From assembly GCF_021650975.2 (NCBI RefSeq), contig NZ_CP091285.1, positions 3,658,001-3,722,000 of the forward strand: DNA of 64,000 bases, read 5' to 3'. Below the pieces are notes generated by a model. That model was not told the origin of the DNA and ran no database searches. It was given only the letters and a program-made list of their open reading frames with translations. The position numbers and the translations under genes are program-made. Every line of letters starts with the position of its first letter. Position 1 is the stretch's first letter. Source of the stretch: Flavobacterium jumunjinense (GTDB lineage: Bacteria > Bacteroidota > Bacteroidia > Flavobacteriales > Flavobacteriaceae). Below are positions 25,427 to 34,839 of the stretch, one piece after another.

Positions 25427-26932
25427 ATGAATACTATAATTGAAAGACCAAAATTTAAAGAAAAGTATGGTAATTATATTGGAGGAAAATTTATTGCACC
25501 TATTTCGGGACAATATTTTGATGTTTATTCTCCCATAGATGGTAAAGTTTTTACGAAAGCTGCACATTCGTCTAAAGAAGACTTGACTCTTGCAGTTGAT
25601 GCCGCTAGTGAAGCTTTTAAAACTTGGAGTCGTGTTTCGGCAACTGAAAGAAGTAATTTGTTACTTAAAATAGCTCAGGTTATGGAAGATAATTTGAGTT
25701 ATTTAGCTGCTGTTGAAACTGTAGATAACGGAAAAGCAGTTAGAGAAACACTAGCCGCCGATTTACCACTTGCTATAGATCATTTTAGATATTTTGCAGG
25801 TGTTATCAGGGCAGAAGAAGGTTCTTTAAGCGAACTTGATGAAAACACCGTTTCTCTTGTGGTTAATGAGCCAATTGGGGTTGTAGCCCAAATTATTCCA
25901 TGGAACTTCCCAATTTTAATGGCAGTTTGGAAATTAGCTCCTGCTTTAGCTGCAGGTAATTGTGTTGTTTTAAAACCCGCTGAGAACACTCCAATTTCAA
26001 TATTAGTTTTAATGGAATTAATAGGGGATTTGTTACCAGCAGGTGTTTTAAATGTTGTTAATGGTTTTGGAGCAGAGCTTGGAAGAGCTTTAGTCACAAA
26101 TCCTAAAGTTGCCAAAGCTGCTTTTACAGGTTCAACAGCTACTGGGCGTTTAGTAATGCAGTATGCAACCGAAAATATTATTCCTGTAACGCTTGAATTG
26201 GGTGGAAAATCTCCAAATGTATTTTTTCCATCTGTGATGGATCATGATGATGCCTTTTTGGATAAAGCTATTGAAGGTGCTGTTTTATATTGCTTAAACC
26301 AAGGAGAAGTTTGTACTTGTCCGTCTCGATTATTAATTCATGAAGATATCTATGATAAATTTATCGCACGTGTTTTAGAACGAATTGCAGCTATAAAAAT
26401 TGGAAATCCTTTAGATTCAACAGTTATGATGGGTGCGCAAGCCTCTAAGGTGCAAAAAGATAAAATTATGTCCTATCTAAAACTAGGAAAAGAAGAAGGA
26501 GCAGAGTTGTTAATTGGTGGTAATGAAAATATTTTAGAGGGTGATTTAAGAGATGGCTATTATATTCAGCCAACAGTATTTAAAGGACACAATAAAATGA
26601 GAATTTTTCAAGAAGAAATCTTCGGTCCTGTTTTAGCAGTAACAACTTTTAAAACCACAGAAGAAGCTTTAGAAATTGCCAATGATTCAATATATGGTTT
26701 GGGTGCTGGTGTTTGGACACGCGATGCACATGAACTATATCAAGTGCCTAGAGGAATTAAAGCAGGTAGAGTTTGGGTAAATCAATACCATTCTTATCCA
26801 GCAGGTGCACCATTTGGGGGCTATAAGCAATCGGGTGTTGGAAGAGAGAACCATAAAATGATGCTTGATCATTACCGACAAACTAAAAATATGTTGATCT
26901 CTTACGATAAAAACAAGTTAGGTTTTTTTTAG
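25427..26932 (+). CDS. NAD-dependent aldehyde dehydrogenase (acetaldehyde/AldB-ExaC type)
   Basis: 501 residues, the usual length. Oxidises an aldehyde to the acid. Visible are VVAQIIPWNFPILMAVWKLAPALAAGNCVVLKPAE (NAD-binding, 152-186), FTGSTATG (233-240), the general base in ELGGKSPN (E257) and the nucleophile in NQGEVCTC (C296, followed by C298). The C-terminal substrate segment NQYHSYPAGAPFGGYKQSG is typical of the acetaldehyde-type group. It is followed by a DUF779 gene and faces an AraC regulator, a set repeatedly seen with alcohol/acetaldehyde oxidation. Cytoplasmic. Confidence 0.93.
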   Translation: MNTIIERPKFKEKYGNYIGGKFIAPISGQYFDVYSPIDGKVFTKAAHSSKEDLTLAVDAASEAFKTWSRVSATERSNLLLKIAQVMEDNLSYLAAVETVDNGKAVRETLAADLPLAIDHFRYFAGVIRAEEGSLSELDENTVSLVVNEPIGVVAQIIPWNFPILMAVWKLAPALAAGNCVVLKPAENTPISILVLMELIGDLLPAGVLNVVNGFGAELGRALVTNPKVAKAAFTGSTATGRLVMQYATENIIPVTLELGGKSPNVFFPSVMDHDDAFLDKAIEGAVLYCLNQGEVCTCPSRLLIHEDIYDKFIARVLERIAAIKIGNPLDSTVMMGAQASKVQKDKIMSYLKLGKEEGAELLIGGNENILEGDLRDGYYIQPTVFKGHNKMRIFQEEIFGPVLAVTTFKTTEEALEIANDSIYGLGAGVWTRDAHELYQVPRGIKAGRVWVNQYHSYPAGAPFGGYKQSGVGRENHKMMLDHYRQTKNMLISYDKNKLGFF

Positions 26933-26941
26933 CAGAATTTG

Positions 26942-26961
26942 GCCCAATGTAAAAATTGGGC
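26942..26961 (+). other. Intercistronic hairpin between aldehyde dehydrogenase and DUF779 genes
   Basis: GCCCAAT / ATTGGGC, 7-bp stem and 6-nt loop, followed by a poor T-tract (TTAATTATT). It may act as a weak terminator or RNA-stability element that lowers DUF779 expression. Confidence 0.5.
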
Positions 26962-26983
26962 TTAATTATTAATATAATAGTTT

Positions 26984-27370
26984 ATGGGAAAAATTAAAAG
27001 ATTAGATGTTACAGCAAATGCTCTTGAACTTATTCAAACTTTAGAAAATAGATTCGGAGATTTAATGTTTTATCTGTCTGGAGGTTGTTGTGAAGGAACG
27101 CAACCGCAATGTTTTGAAAAAGGTACTTTGTTTACAAGGTCTGGAGACGTTTGTATTGGACAAATAAATGGTTTTGATTTTTGGGTAGATAAAGATTTAT
27201 TTGAATACTGGAAACATGCTCATTTTACTTTGGATGTTATGAACGGAATTGGAGCTGGTGGTTTTTCTTTAGAAACTCCTTTTAATAAAACATTTATTCT
27301 AAAATATCGAATTTTTAATGATGATGAATTAAATGATTTAGAACCTGTGCGTTTTAGTAGCTATGATTAA
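26984..27370 (+). CDS. DUF779 domain protein
   Basis: 128 residues, full length for DUF779. It contains the strictly patterned cysteine segment LSGGCCEGTQPQCFEKGTLF (about residues 32-51) and VCIGQINGFDFWVDKDLFEYWKHAHFTLDV, characteristic of the family. DUF779 genes are usually found next to aldehyde dehydrogenases, and the cysteines suggest metal or thiol chemistry in the service of that enzyme; no function is proven. Its stop overlaps the stop of the convergent AraC gene by 4 bases. Confidence 0.92.
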   Translation: MGKIKRLDVTANALELIQTLENRFGDLMFYLSGGCCEGTQPQCFEKGTLFTRSGDVCIGQINGFDFWVDKDLFEYWKHAHFTLDVMNGIGAGGFSLETPFNKTFILKYRIFNDDELNDLEPVRFSSYD

Positions 27371-28290
27371 TTTGAAAAATGCATTAATTGGTATTGTTTT
27401 GGAGTTACTCCTTCATGCTTTTTGAACAAGCGAATAAAGTAATTACAATCTTCAAAACCAGTAGCATAGGAAACTTCATTAATTTGAATTTTTGGGTTAC
27501 TTAATAATTTTTTCGCAAATTTTATTTTTTCATTTAATATATATTCAATTGGACTCATTCCTAATTCTCTTTTGAAATTTCTATAGAATGATGCTGTACT
27601 CATACAAGCTTCATTGCTTAACTCTTTCATTTGTATAGGATTATGAATGTTGTTTTTTACATATTGAATACTAGCCATTATTGGACTATCAATATCAATA
27701 ACTTTTATATCATCAAATCGTTTAACCGTTTGGGTTTGAATAATTCGTATTATTAATTCTTGTAACGTTAAATCGGCAAGCGCATCTTTTGTAATAGATG
27801 TGCCCATACATTCTTTAATTAACTTATTAATAGTATTTGTTAATTCTATATTATTATAAAAGAAATAGTTTTCATAGTCCAATTTCCAATGATTATTATT
27901 CCCTTCTTTAGGATATCTTTCATTTAAAAAAGTAAGAGTGTCTGTAATTACTTTACTATCTATCGCCAATGCAATACATTGTGTAGGTGTCGCTTTTGAT
28001 GCTTCAGGGAAATCTATTTTCATTTCAACGTTTGAAGGTACAATTACCGTTTCACCAGGTAAATATTCAAATTGAGGATCATCAAGTAAATGCATTATTT
28101 TTTTACCTCTTAACATGCTTGTCACTACTAAATCATTAAATTTTAAAGGAACTAAATCCGATTTTTGATAGGTTTCAAAAATGTTTAATTCGCAATGTTC
28201 TAATGAAAAAATAGTTCTATTCTCTACTAATGTTTTTAAAGATTTTTCATTAGTCAGTTTTGGTGTATCAAGTAAATTTCTAATCGACAT
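27367..28290 (-). CDS. AraC-family transcriptional regulator
   Basis: 307 residues. N-terminal cupin-like ligand domain of the AraC_N type (TERs such as NRTIFSLEHCELNIFETY, then EYLPGETVIVPSNVEMKIDFPEA), and a C-terminal double helix-turn-helix: MKELSNEACMSTASFYRNFKRELGMSPIEYIL and INEVSYATGFEDCNYFIRLFKKHEGVTPKQYQ (about 225-300). Convergent with, and touching, the aldehyde dehydrogenase / DUF779 pair. It is the likely regulator of that pair, responding to an alcohol or aldehyde signal; the link rests on context. Confidence 0.9.
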   Translation of the reverse strand: MSIRNLLDTPKLTNEKSLKTLVENRTIFSLEHCELNIFETYQKSDLVPLKFNDLVVTSMLRGKKIMHLLDDPQFEYLPGETVIVPSNVEMKIDFPEASKATPTQCIALAIDSKVITDTLTFLNERYPKEGNNNHWKLDYENYFFYNNIELTNTINKLIKECMGTSITKDALADLTLQELIIRIIQTQTVKRFDDIKVIDIDSPIMASIQYVKNNIHNPIQMKELSNEACMSTASFYRNFKRELGMSPIEYILNEKIKFAKKLLSNPKIQINEVSYATGFEDCNYFIRLFKKHEGVTPKQYQLMHFSN

Positions 28291-28410
28291 GAAAGCAGTT
28301 TTATTTGAACTAATTTAATGAAAAATTGTTAGTAATCATTAAAAAATTACGTTTAATATAAAATAATGCTTTAAAATTAGAGAAGTTACAGTTTAAAACT
28401 TCAAAAATTA

Positions 28411-29523
28411 TTAATTAATATGATCCATATAATAATTTAGTGTAGACCAATATTTGTCCTTATAAATTTCAAAACTTAATGCTAAACTATCTTCATGTTT
28501 TTTTATCAATTCTGTGAGTACTTTAGATGGAACTCTAAAATCTTTACAGGCATAAAATATTGTTCGAATACCTTCAGAAGATTCTCTTCCTAAATTTAAA
28601 TTTCCACCACCAAATTTTAATTGATTGTCTAATTGATCTTCAAACTCATTTAGGAGTTGAATCGTTTCATTATTAGGAAAACCATTATTTTGCGTTCCGT
28701 CATATTTTATATTTACACAAACAAACCATTGATGAGAAGCTTTTTCTTCCCATTTTAATAAATCGGTATTTATAATTGCAATAAAAGGGTTTCCATTTGA
28801 AGTTGTTGACTCTAATACTGTGAAGGTATCGTTTTCGGTGCTGTGTTTTGTAGATTCATATTTTTCTACAAACTCTTTTTCGCGCCAAATTAAATAACTT
28901 TTTAATTTAGTTATTGAAATTAATTCTTCAGTTGTTTCATTTGGACCTATTATATTCATTTTGTCTATTATTGAGACTGCATTTAATTCGCCTAAGTAAT
29001 TGTCTATAAATATATAACAACCTAAATCAATTTGTTCTTTATCTTCTATTTTATAGTCGTTATGGATTAATGTAATATTTATTTCATCTGGAAACGCCTC
29101 ATTTATGATACTAAAAAATTTAATATTATCTGTATCAAACGTATAATTGTTCATGTTAATACCAAAAGATTCTCGTGTATTAGCAGGTTTAGAAGCAGTA
29201 AATTTCCAACCATCTACAATTGGAGCTGCATTTATCAACTCTTCTGCATAAACTATATTTTTAATATTTCCATCGGCAGTAATTATTAACTCTACAGTAT
29301 CTTGATCATACATGCCTGTTAAGAAAAAATAACCTTCTTTCAATTCATTTAGCTTCTTAGATAAGTTTGCGAAAAAGAGGTCTTCAATATTTTTTCCGCT
29401 TTTAACTATTTCATGAAATTTTCTTTCATTTTGCATGAACCAATTCCAAAAATCTTCATTGTTATTTATCTGAAATTCTGTTTGCTTCGTATTTTTTCCA
29501 AATATTTTTTTAAATAAACTCAT
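28411..29523 (-). CDS. DUF695 domain protein
   Basis: 370 residues from the ATG at 29523 (MSLFKKIFGKNTKQ); the upstream extension overlaps the bestrophin gene and is not used. N-terminal half: FWNWFMQNERKFHEIVKSG and a region with TGMYDQDTVELIITADGNI. The C-terminal half has WREKEFVEKYESTKHSTENDTFTVLES ... SHQWFVCVNIKYDG, which I read as DUF695. No signal peptide, so cytoplasmic. It follows the bestrophin gene by 10 bases and is the distal gene of the RND operon run. Function unknown. Confidence 0.7.
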   Translation of the reverse strand: MSLFKKIFGKNTKQTEFQINNNEDFWNWFMQNERKFHEIVKSGKNIEDLFFANLSKKLNELKEGYFFLTGMYDQDTVELIITADGNIKNIVYAEELINAAPIVDGWKFTASKPANTRESFGINMNNYTFDTDNIKFFSIINEAFPDEINITLIHNDYKIEDKEQIDLGCYIFIDNYLGELNAVSIIDKMNIIGPNETTEELISITKLKSYLIWREKEFVEKYESTKHSTENDTFTVLESTTSNGNPFIAIINTDLLKWEEKASHQWFVCVNIKYDGTQNNGFPNNETIQLLNEFEDQLDNQLKFGGGNLNLGRESSEGIRTIFYACKDFRVPSKVLTELIKKHEDSLALSFEIYKDKYWSTLNYYMDHIN

Positions 29524-29533
29524 AACCTTCTTT

Positions 29534-30397
29534 TTACAGGATTTCTTCGACGTGTTTTTTAATATTGCTGGCAAGCTTTTCCGTTGGTAAATCGTTAGCA
29601 TCATTACCAAATGGATCTTCAATTTCTTCAGCAATAAGCTCTAAACTAGCTAAAACATAGAATGTAAATACTACTATCGGAATTACATAATAACCTAAGT
29701 TGAATACGTAGCCAAAAGGTAAAGTCATTATATAAAAAAAGATAAACTTTTTAATGAAGGCACTGTAAGAGTAGGGTATAGGTGTGTTTTTTATTCTTTC
29801 ACAAGCTCCACAAATATCTGTAAATGATTGTACTTCGTTATTAATGATGATTAGTTGGTCTCCTGATATCTTTCCAGATACATGCAAATCGTGTATTTTT
29901 TGAAATAGCATTTTTGCAATTTGATTAGGACGATGTTTGTGATGATCTATTTCTAAATCTAAATCATCGAAAAGCATCTTAGCAGTTTCTTCATCTCTTA
30001 GATGTTTTTGTAAGATTGAAGCATAAGCTGGTATTACTCTTTTAAAAAACTTTTTATCGTGTTCCTCTTTTAATATTGCTGATAGTTTTATGGCTAAATT
30101 TCTACTGTTATTTACCAATGCTCCCCAATGTTTTCTTCCTTCCCACCAACGATCATAGGCTGTATTGGTTCTGAAAACAAGTAGTAATGAAATGACAAAA
30201 CCTAGCATTCCATGCATAATCGTTATGTTTTTTACATGACTGGTTTGTGCTAATTTCCAATATTCAATTTCTAAATAGGCTACTCCATAAGAGAAAAGAC
30301 CAATGGTTATCATCATTGGAATTAATTGACGAAAGGTATCCGATTTATGAAAACGAAAAATAAAAGTAATCCAGTCTTTTGGGTTGTATTGAACCAT
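29534..30397 (-). CDS. Bestrophin-family ion channel
   Basis: 287 residues with four membrane spans. It starts MVQYNPKDWITFIFRFHKSDTFRQLI and contains LGFVISLLLVFRTNTAYDRWWEGRKHWGALVNNSRNLA (about 70-105), the bestrophin/UPF0187 signature that lines the pore, and a C-terminal ELIAEEIEDPFGNDANDLPTEKLA. Bacterial bestrophins form pentameric channels in the inner membrane with anion or cation selectivity. It lies 46 bases after the TolC gene and is probably in the same transcript as the efflux pump. Confidence 0.92.
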   Translation of the reverse strand: MVQYNPKDWITFIFRFHKSDTFRQLIPMMITIGLFSYGVAYLEIEYWKLAQTSHVKNITIMHGMLGFVISLLLVFRTNTAYDRWWEGRKHWGALVNNSRNLAIKLSAILKEEHDKKFFKRVIPAYASILQKHLRDEETAKMLFDDLDLEIDHHKHRPNQIAKMLFQKIHDLHVSGKISGDQLIIINNEVQSFTDICGACERIKNTPIPYSYSAFIKKFIFFYIMTLPFGYVFNLGYYVIPIVVFTFYVLASLELIAEEIEDPFGNDANDLPTEKLASNIKKHVEEIL

Positions 30398-30443
30398 ATG
30401 AATTTAGAAATTAGAATTTAGAATGAAGGGTAAATTTAATAAA

Positions 30444-31748
30444 TTATTTTAAACTTAAAATTCCTGCTAGTTCTTTTAAGTTTATCTCTGATAATTTTGT
30501 TTGGTACTGTGCATTAGCATAACGAACTGAAGCTTCTATGAAATTTTGTTGAGCAGTTCTCACTTCGATTGTTGTTATTGTTCCAATTTTAAATTTGGCT
30601 AATGTAATGTCTAAATTTTTACCTGCTATTTCTACATTTTCAGCTTCAATTTTAATTAACTCTAAATTGGTTTGATAACTTTCATATAATGAAGCTATTT
30701 TAGATTCTAAAGTTAATTTTTGTTGTTCTACTACATAAGTAGCATTTTCGACTTCATATTTGGCAGTTTTCTCTCTTCTATTCTGTAGTAAACCATTAAA
30801 AATAGGCACACTCGCAGTAATTCCATATACAAACCCTTGACCAGAAGACTGAGTAATGAAACCTAAAGATGCTTCTGAACGGGTGAAATTATAACCCGAT
30901 GATAATCGAACAGTAGGGTAGCGGTTTCCTTTAATTTGTTTTAAATTTAAATCGGCTATTTTTTTAGATAAGATTTGCGCTTGCAGTTGCGGATTTTGTT
31001 TGGAAGCTAATTCTTTTAATTTGGTGTACTCTAAATTTTCGTCAAACGAAATCTCATTTATAACTTTAAAATCAGTTTGTAAGTCTCTAGTTAATAATTC
31101 GTTTAGTTTTATTTTTGTGTTTTTGTAGAATTGTTTTTGGTTTAATAATAAACTTCTATCGGTGTTCAAATCGACTTGAGCATTTAAAACTTCTAGTTTT
31201 GAAGCTTTTCCAATTGTAAAGCGATTTTGTGCTGTAGTAACTCTTTGGTTTGAAATTACAATTGCGCTATCAATGGAAGCAATTACTTGTTGTTGCTGAA
31301 TTAAATCGTAGTAGGTGATGTATACATTGCTAATTCGATTAAGAATTGTAGCTTGCATTTCAGATTTTCCTTGCGCTTCTAAAACACTTAATTGTTCTTT
31401 TTTGGCAAACATACTTAAACCATCAAAAATTGTCCAATCTAAACCTACACCATAATTTAGCGAGAAGTTTTTGGCATTGTTTAGTTCTCTAACTGAACCA
31501 TCTGCTTGGGTTTGTTTGGTATTAAGCTGACTATTGTTATTGTTTAAATTTGCACTAATAGTTGGTAATAAACCTGCATTGGCTAGGTTGTTATTTGTTT
31601 CATTAATTTTTGCATTGTTCTTTGCAATTTTAATTTCGAAATTGTTTTCTAAAGCAATTTCAATAGCTTCTTCAAGCGTTAAAACTTCTTGCGATTGTAC
31701 AGTGAAGCTAATGAAAGCAAAAAGTAGGTATAGGTATTTTCTTGACAT
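30444..31748 (-). CDS. TolC-family outer-membrane efflux channel
   Basis: 434 residues. Signal peptide MSRKYLYLLFAFISFTVQSQEV then LTLEEAIEIALENNFEIKIAKNN, the usual first helix of the OEP repeat. Two OEP domains follow, with long coiled helices and the end ANAQYQTKLSEINLKELAGIL. It forms the trimeric outer-membrane duct of the pump encoded just upstream; the gap to the RND pump gene is 2 bases. Confidence 0.93.
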   Translation of the reverse strand: MSRKYLYLLFAFISFTVQSQEVLTLEEAIEIALENNFEIKIAKNNAKINETNNNLANAGLLPTISANLNNNNSQLNTKQTQADGSVRELNNAKNFSLNYGVGLDWTIFDGLSMFAKKEQLSVLEAQGKSEMQATILNRISNVYITYYDLIQQQQVIASIDSAIVISNQRVTTAQNRFTIGKASKLEVLNAQVDLNTDRSLLLNQKQFYKNTKIKLNELLTRDLQTDFKVINEISFDENLEYTKLKELASKQNPQLQAQILSKKIADLNLKQIKGNRYPTVRLSSGYNFTRSEASLGFITQSSGQGFVYGITASVPIFNGLLQNRREKTAKYEVENATYVVEQQKLTLESKIASLYESYQTNLELIKIEAENVEIAGKNLDITLAKFKIGTITTIEVRTAQQNFIEASVRYANAQYQTKLSEINLKELAGILSLK

Positions 31749-31750
31749 GA

Positions 31751-34700
31751 TTATTTTTCTAAAGCATCTAAATTATCAAATTCTGGCCGGTGTTTTTTGG
31801 CTCTCGACCATAATAAATAAATGGTTGGAATTACAAAAAGGGTTAAGACTAATGAGAAAAGTGTTCCACCAACAATTACAACCCCCATTCCCATTCTACT
31901 TGCAGATGCAGCACCAAGCGATAATGCAATAGGTAATGCTCCTAAAGCAATGGCTAAACTGGTCATTAATATTGGTCGTAAACGTGATTCTGATGCTTCA
32001 ATTATAGCATCATATTTGGTTTTTCCTTGTTCTCGTAGTTGGTTTGCAAATTCTACAATTAAGATTCCGTTTTTGGTTACAAGTCCGATTAGCATAATGG
32101 TTCCAATTTGACTGAATATATTCCATGTCTGATCGAATAACCATAATGAAAATAATGCTCCTGCAATTGCCATTGGAACGGTTAAAATGATAATAAATGG
32201 ATCTATAAAACTTTCAAACTGTGCTGCAAGAATTAAATAAATTAACAATAAGGCTAAACCAAATGCGAAAGAAGTATTCGAACTACTTTCTACAAAATCT
32301 CTTGATTCTCCACCTAAATCGGTTGTAAATGTATCGTCTAAAACTTTTGCTTTTATTGCATTCATTGCATCAATTCCATCACTGATACTTTTTCCTGGTG
32401 CTAAACCTGCATTTATAGTTGCAGACATGTATCTGTTATTGTGATATAATTGTGGTGGATTGCTTTGCTCTTCTACTGCAACGACATTGTCCATTTGTAT
32501 TAATTCCCCTTTATCGTTTTTAATAAAAATAGATTTTAAATCTAATGGTGTTGCTCTATCTTCTTGTAAAAACTGACCAATAACTTGATATTGCTTTCCG
32601 TTTTTCATAAAATAACCAAAACGTTGTCCGCTTAATGATAATTGTAATGTTTGAGCAATATCTATTACAGAAATACCTAAGTTTTTAGCTTTCTCTCTAT
32701 CGATTGTTACGTTTATTTCGGGCTTATTGAATTTTAGATTTACATCTACCATAGAAAAGGTAGGGTCATTAGATGCTTCTTCCATAAATAATGGAATTTT
32801 TTCTTGTAGTTTTTCAAAATTTTGCGCTTGAATAATATATTGAATCGGTAAACCGCCTCTTCTTCCTACGGAAATAGTAGGTTGTTGAATAATTGCAGTT
32901 CGAGCATCGGGATAGGCTTTTGTCCATTTTCCTAATTGATCTGCAATTTCCATTTGTGATTGTTCTCGTTCACTTGGATCTTTTAAAGAAATTCGAACAA
33001 AACCACTATTAACGGATCCGCCTCCAAATCCTGGTGATGAAACGACTAAGCTTACTTTTTTTCCTTTAACAGAATCGTCTACCAACTTTGAAATTTCTTG
33101 CATGAATCGATCTGTATATTCATAGGTTGCTCCTTCTGGTGTAGACATTCTCATTACAAAACCACTTCTATCATCTAATGGAGCGGTTTCTTTTTGAAGT
33201 ACAGAATAGAACAGATAAATCATTCCAAAACAGAAAATAACTATTGCAAAACTAGCCCATTTGTGTTTTACAAATCGTTTTAAATAGGACGCATAACCTG
33301 TGTTTAATTTTACAAAGTAGGGCTCTGTTAAATCATAGAATTTTGTTCTTTTTTGTTCTCCACCTTTCATTAAATAGGCATTTAACATTGGTGTTAATGT
33401 TAGTGAAACAAAGGCAGAAACTAATACGGCAGCACCAATAACGACTCCAAATTCTCTAAACAGTCTTCCAACAAAACCTTCGAGGAAAATTACAGGTAAA
33501 AAAACGGCAGCCAAGGTGATTGAAATGGATATAACTGCAAAAAATATTTCATTAGATCCTTTTATAGCAGCTTCTATTGGTGACATTCCTTCTTCTACCT
33601 TTTTATAGATGTTTTCAGTAACTACAATTCCATCATCAACAACTAAACCTGTTGCTAAAACAATGGCTAAAAGAGTTAATACGTTAATTGAAAAACCAAA
33701 TAACCACATGATAAAAAATGTAGCAATTAGGGAAACAGGAATGTCTATTAATGGACGAAATGCGATTGCCCAATCTCTAAAAAATAAGTAGATAATAAGA
33801 ATAACTAATACAATAGAAATTAATAATGTTTCTACAACTTCGGTAACCGATCGTTTTACAAAAACAGTAGTGTCTATCGCAATGTTTAATTTAATATCTT
33901 GAGGTAGGTCTTTCTTTAGTTTTTCAAATTCTTTATAAAAAGCATCTGAAATATCAATATAATTTGCACCCGGTAGCGGTACAATTGCTACAGCCACTAA
34001 AGGTTTTCCCGATTGTGTTAGCTGTGTTTCTATATTTTCTGGGCCTAATGTAGCCGAACCGATATCACTTAATCGTATAATCTTATCTCCAGTTGAACGA
34101 ATAATTATAGCATTAAATTCTTCAGCAGTTGTTAGATTTCCAACTGTTTTTACTGTTAGTTCGGTATTATTTCCTGTAATTTTACCAGATGGTAATTCAA
34201 CATTTTGTTCGTTTAATGCTTTTCTAACATCAGAAACTGTTAGTCCGTAGGATGTTAGTTTATTAGGATCAATCCATAAACGCATTGCGAATCTTTTTTG
34301 TCCCCAAATTTGAATACCACTAACTCCTGGAATTGTTTCTAGTCGTTGGCCAATAACATTTTCTGCATAATCACTTAATTCTAATCCACTTCTAGTATCA
34401 CTTTGAACTGTCATGGATATAATTGCGTCACTATTTGCATCAGCTTTAGAAACGATAGGTTGTGAATCGATATCTTCGGGTAGACTTCGAATGGCTTGCG
34501 ATACCTTATCCCGAACATCGTTGGCTGCTTCTTCTAAGTCTTTTTCGAGATTAAATTCAATTGTAATGGAACTGCTTCCTTGATTACTAGATGATGTAAT
34601 GTTTTTTATTCCATCTATAGAATTGATTGCTTTTTCTAGTGGCTCAGTTATTTGCGATTCTATAATATCTGAATTTGCTCCGGTATAGTTGGTTCGAATT

Positions 34701-34837
34701 GAAATTTGTGCAGGATCGATAGAAGGATATTCTCTAACACCTAAAAATTTATAGCCAATGAATCCAAATAGAATAATAGCCAGATTTAATACGATAGTAA
34801 GAACGGGTCTTTTTATACTTAAAGTAGATAAACTCAT
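31751..34837 (-). CDS. RND efflux pump, inner-membrane permease (HAE1/AcrB-like)
   Basis: 1028 residues, standard for AcrB-type pumps. Twelve membrane spans with two large periplasmic loops. Signatures include the N-terminal ...RPVLTIVLNLAIILFGFIGY, the TM4 proton-relay LATGLVVDDGIVVTENI (double Asp), GFSINVLTLLAIVLATGLV, and near the C-terminus GIVTKNGILIVEFANQLREQG-like and RLRPILMTSLAIALGALPIAL. Drives proton-coupled export of hydrophobic or amphiphilic compounds. Lies 2 bases after the adaptor gene. Confidence 0.95.
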   Translation of the reverse strand: MSLSTLSIKRPVLTIVLNLAIILFGFIGYKFLGVREYPSIDPAQISIRTNYTGANSDIIESQITEPLEKAINSIDGIKNITSSSNQGSSSITIEFNLEKDLEEAANDVRDKVSQAIRSLPEDIDSQPIVSKADANSDAIISMTVQSDTRSGLELSDYAENVIGQRLETIPGVSGIQIWGQKRFAMRLWIDPNKLTSYGLTVSDVRKALNEQNVELPSGKITGNNTELTVKTVGNLTTAEEFNAIIIRSTGDKIIRLSDIGSATLGPENIETQLTQSGKPLVAVAIVPLPGANYIDISDAFYKEFEKLKKDLPQDIKLNIAIDTTVFVKRSVTEVVETLLISIVLVILIIYLFFRDWAIAFRPLIDIPVSLIATFFIMWLFGFSINVLTLLAIVLATGLVVDDGIVVTENIYKKVEEGMSPIEAAIKGSNEIFFAVISISITLAAVFLPVIFLEGFVGRLFREFGVVIGAAVLVSAFVSLTLTPMLNAYLMKGGEQKRTKFYDLTEPYFVKLNTGYASYLKRFVKHKWASFAIVIFCFGMIYLFYSVLQKETAPLDDRSGFVMRMSTPEGATYEYTDRFMQEISKLVDDSVKGKKVSLVVSSPGFGGGSVNSGFVRISLKDPSEREQSQMEIADQLGKWTKAYPDARTAIIQQPTISVGRRGGLPIQYIIQAQNFEKLQEKIPLFMEEASNDPTFSMVDVNLKFNKPEINVTIDREKAKNLGISVIDIAQTLQLSLSGQRFGYFMKNGKQYQVIGQFLQEDRATPLDLKSIFIKNDKGELIQMDNVVAVEEQSNPPQLYHNNRYMSATINAGLAPGKSISDGIDAMNAIKAKVLDDTFTTDLGGESRDFVESSSNTSFAFGLALLLIYLILAAQFESFIDPFIIILTVPMAIAGALFSLWLFDQTWNIFSQIGTIMLIGLVTKNGILIVEFANQLREQGKTKYDAIIEASESRLRPILMTSLAIALGALPIALSLGAASASRMGMGVVIVGGTLFSLVLTLFVIPTIYLLWSRAKKHRPEFDNLDALEK

Positions 34838-34839
34838 GA

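Noticed and set aside
25780-26115. 111-residue ORF opposite the aldehyde dehydrogenase
   Set aside because: Antisense shadow of a strongly conserved gene; composition follows the complementary codons.
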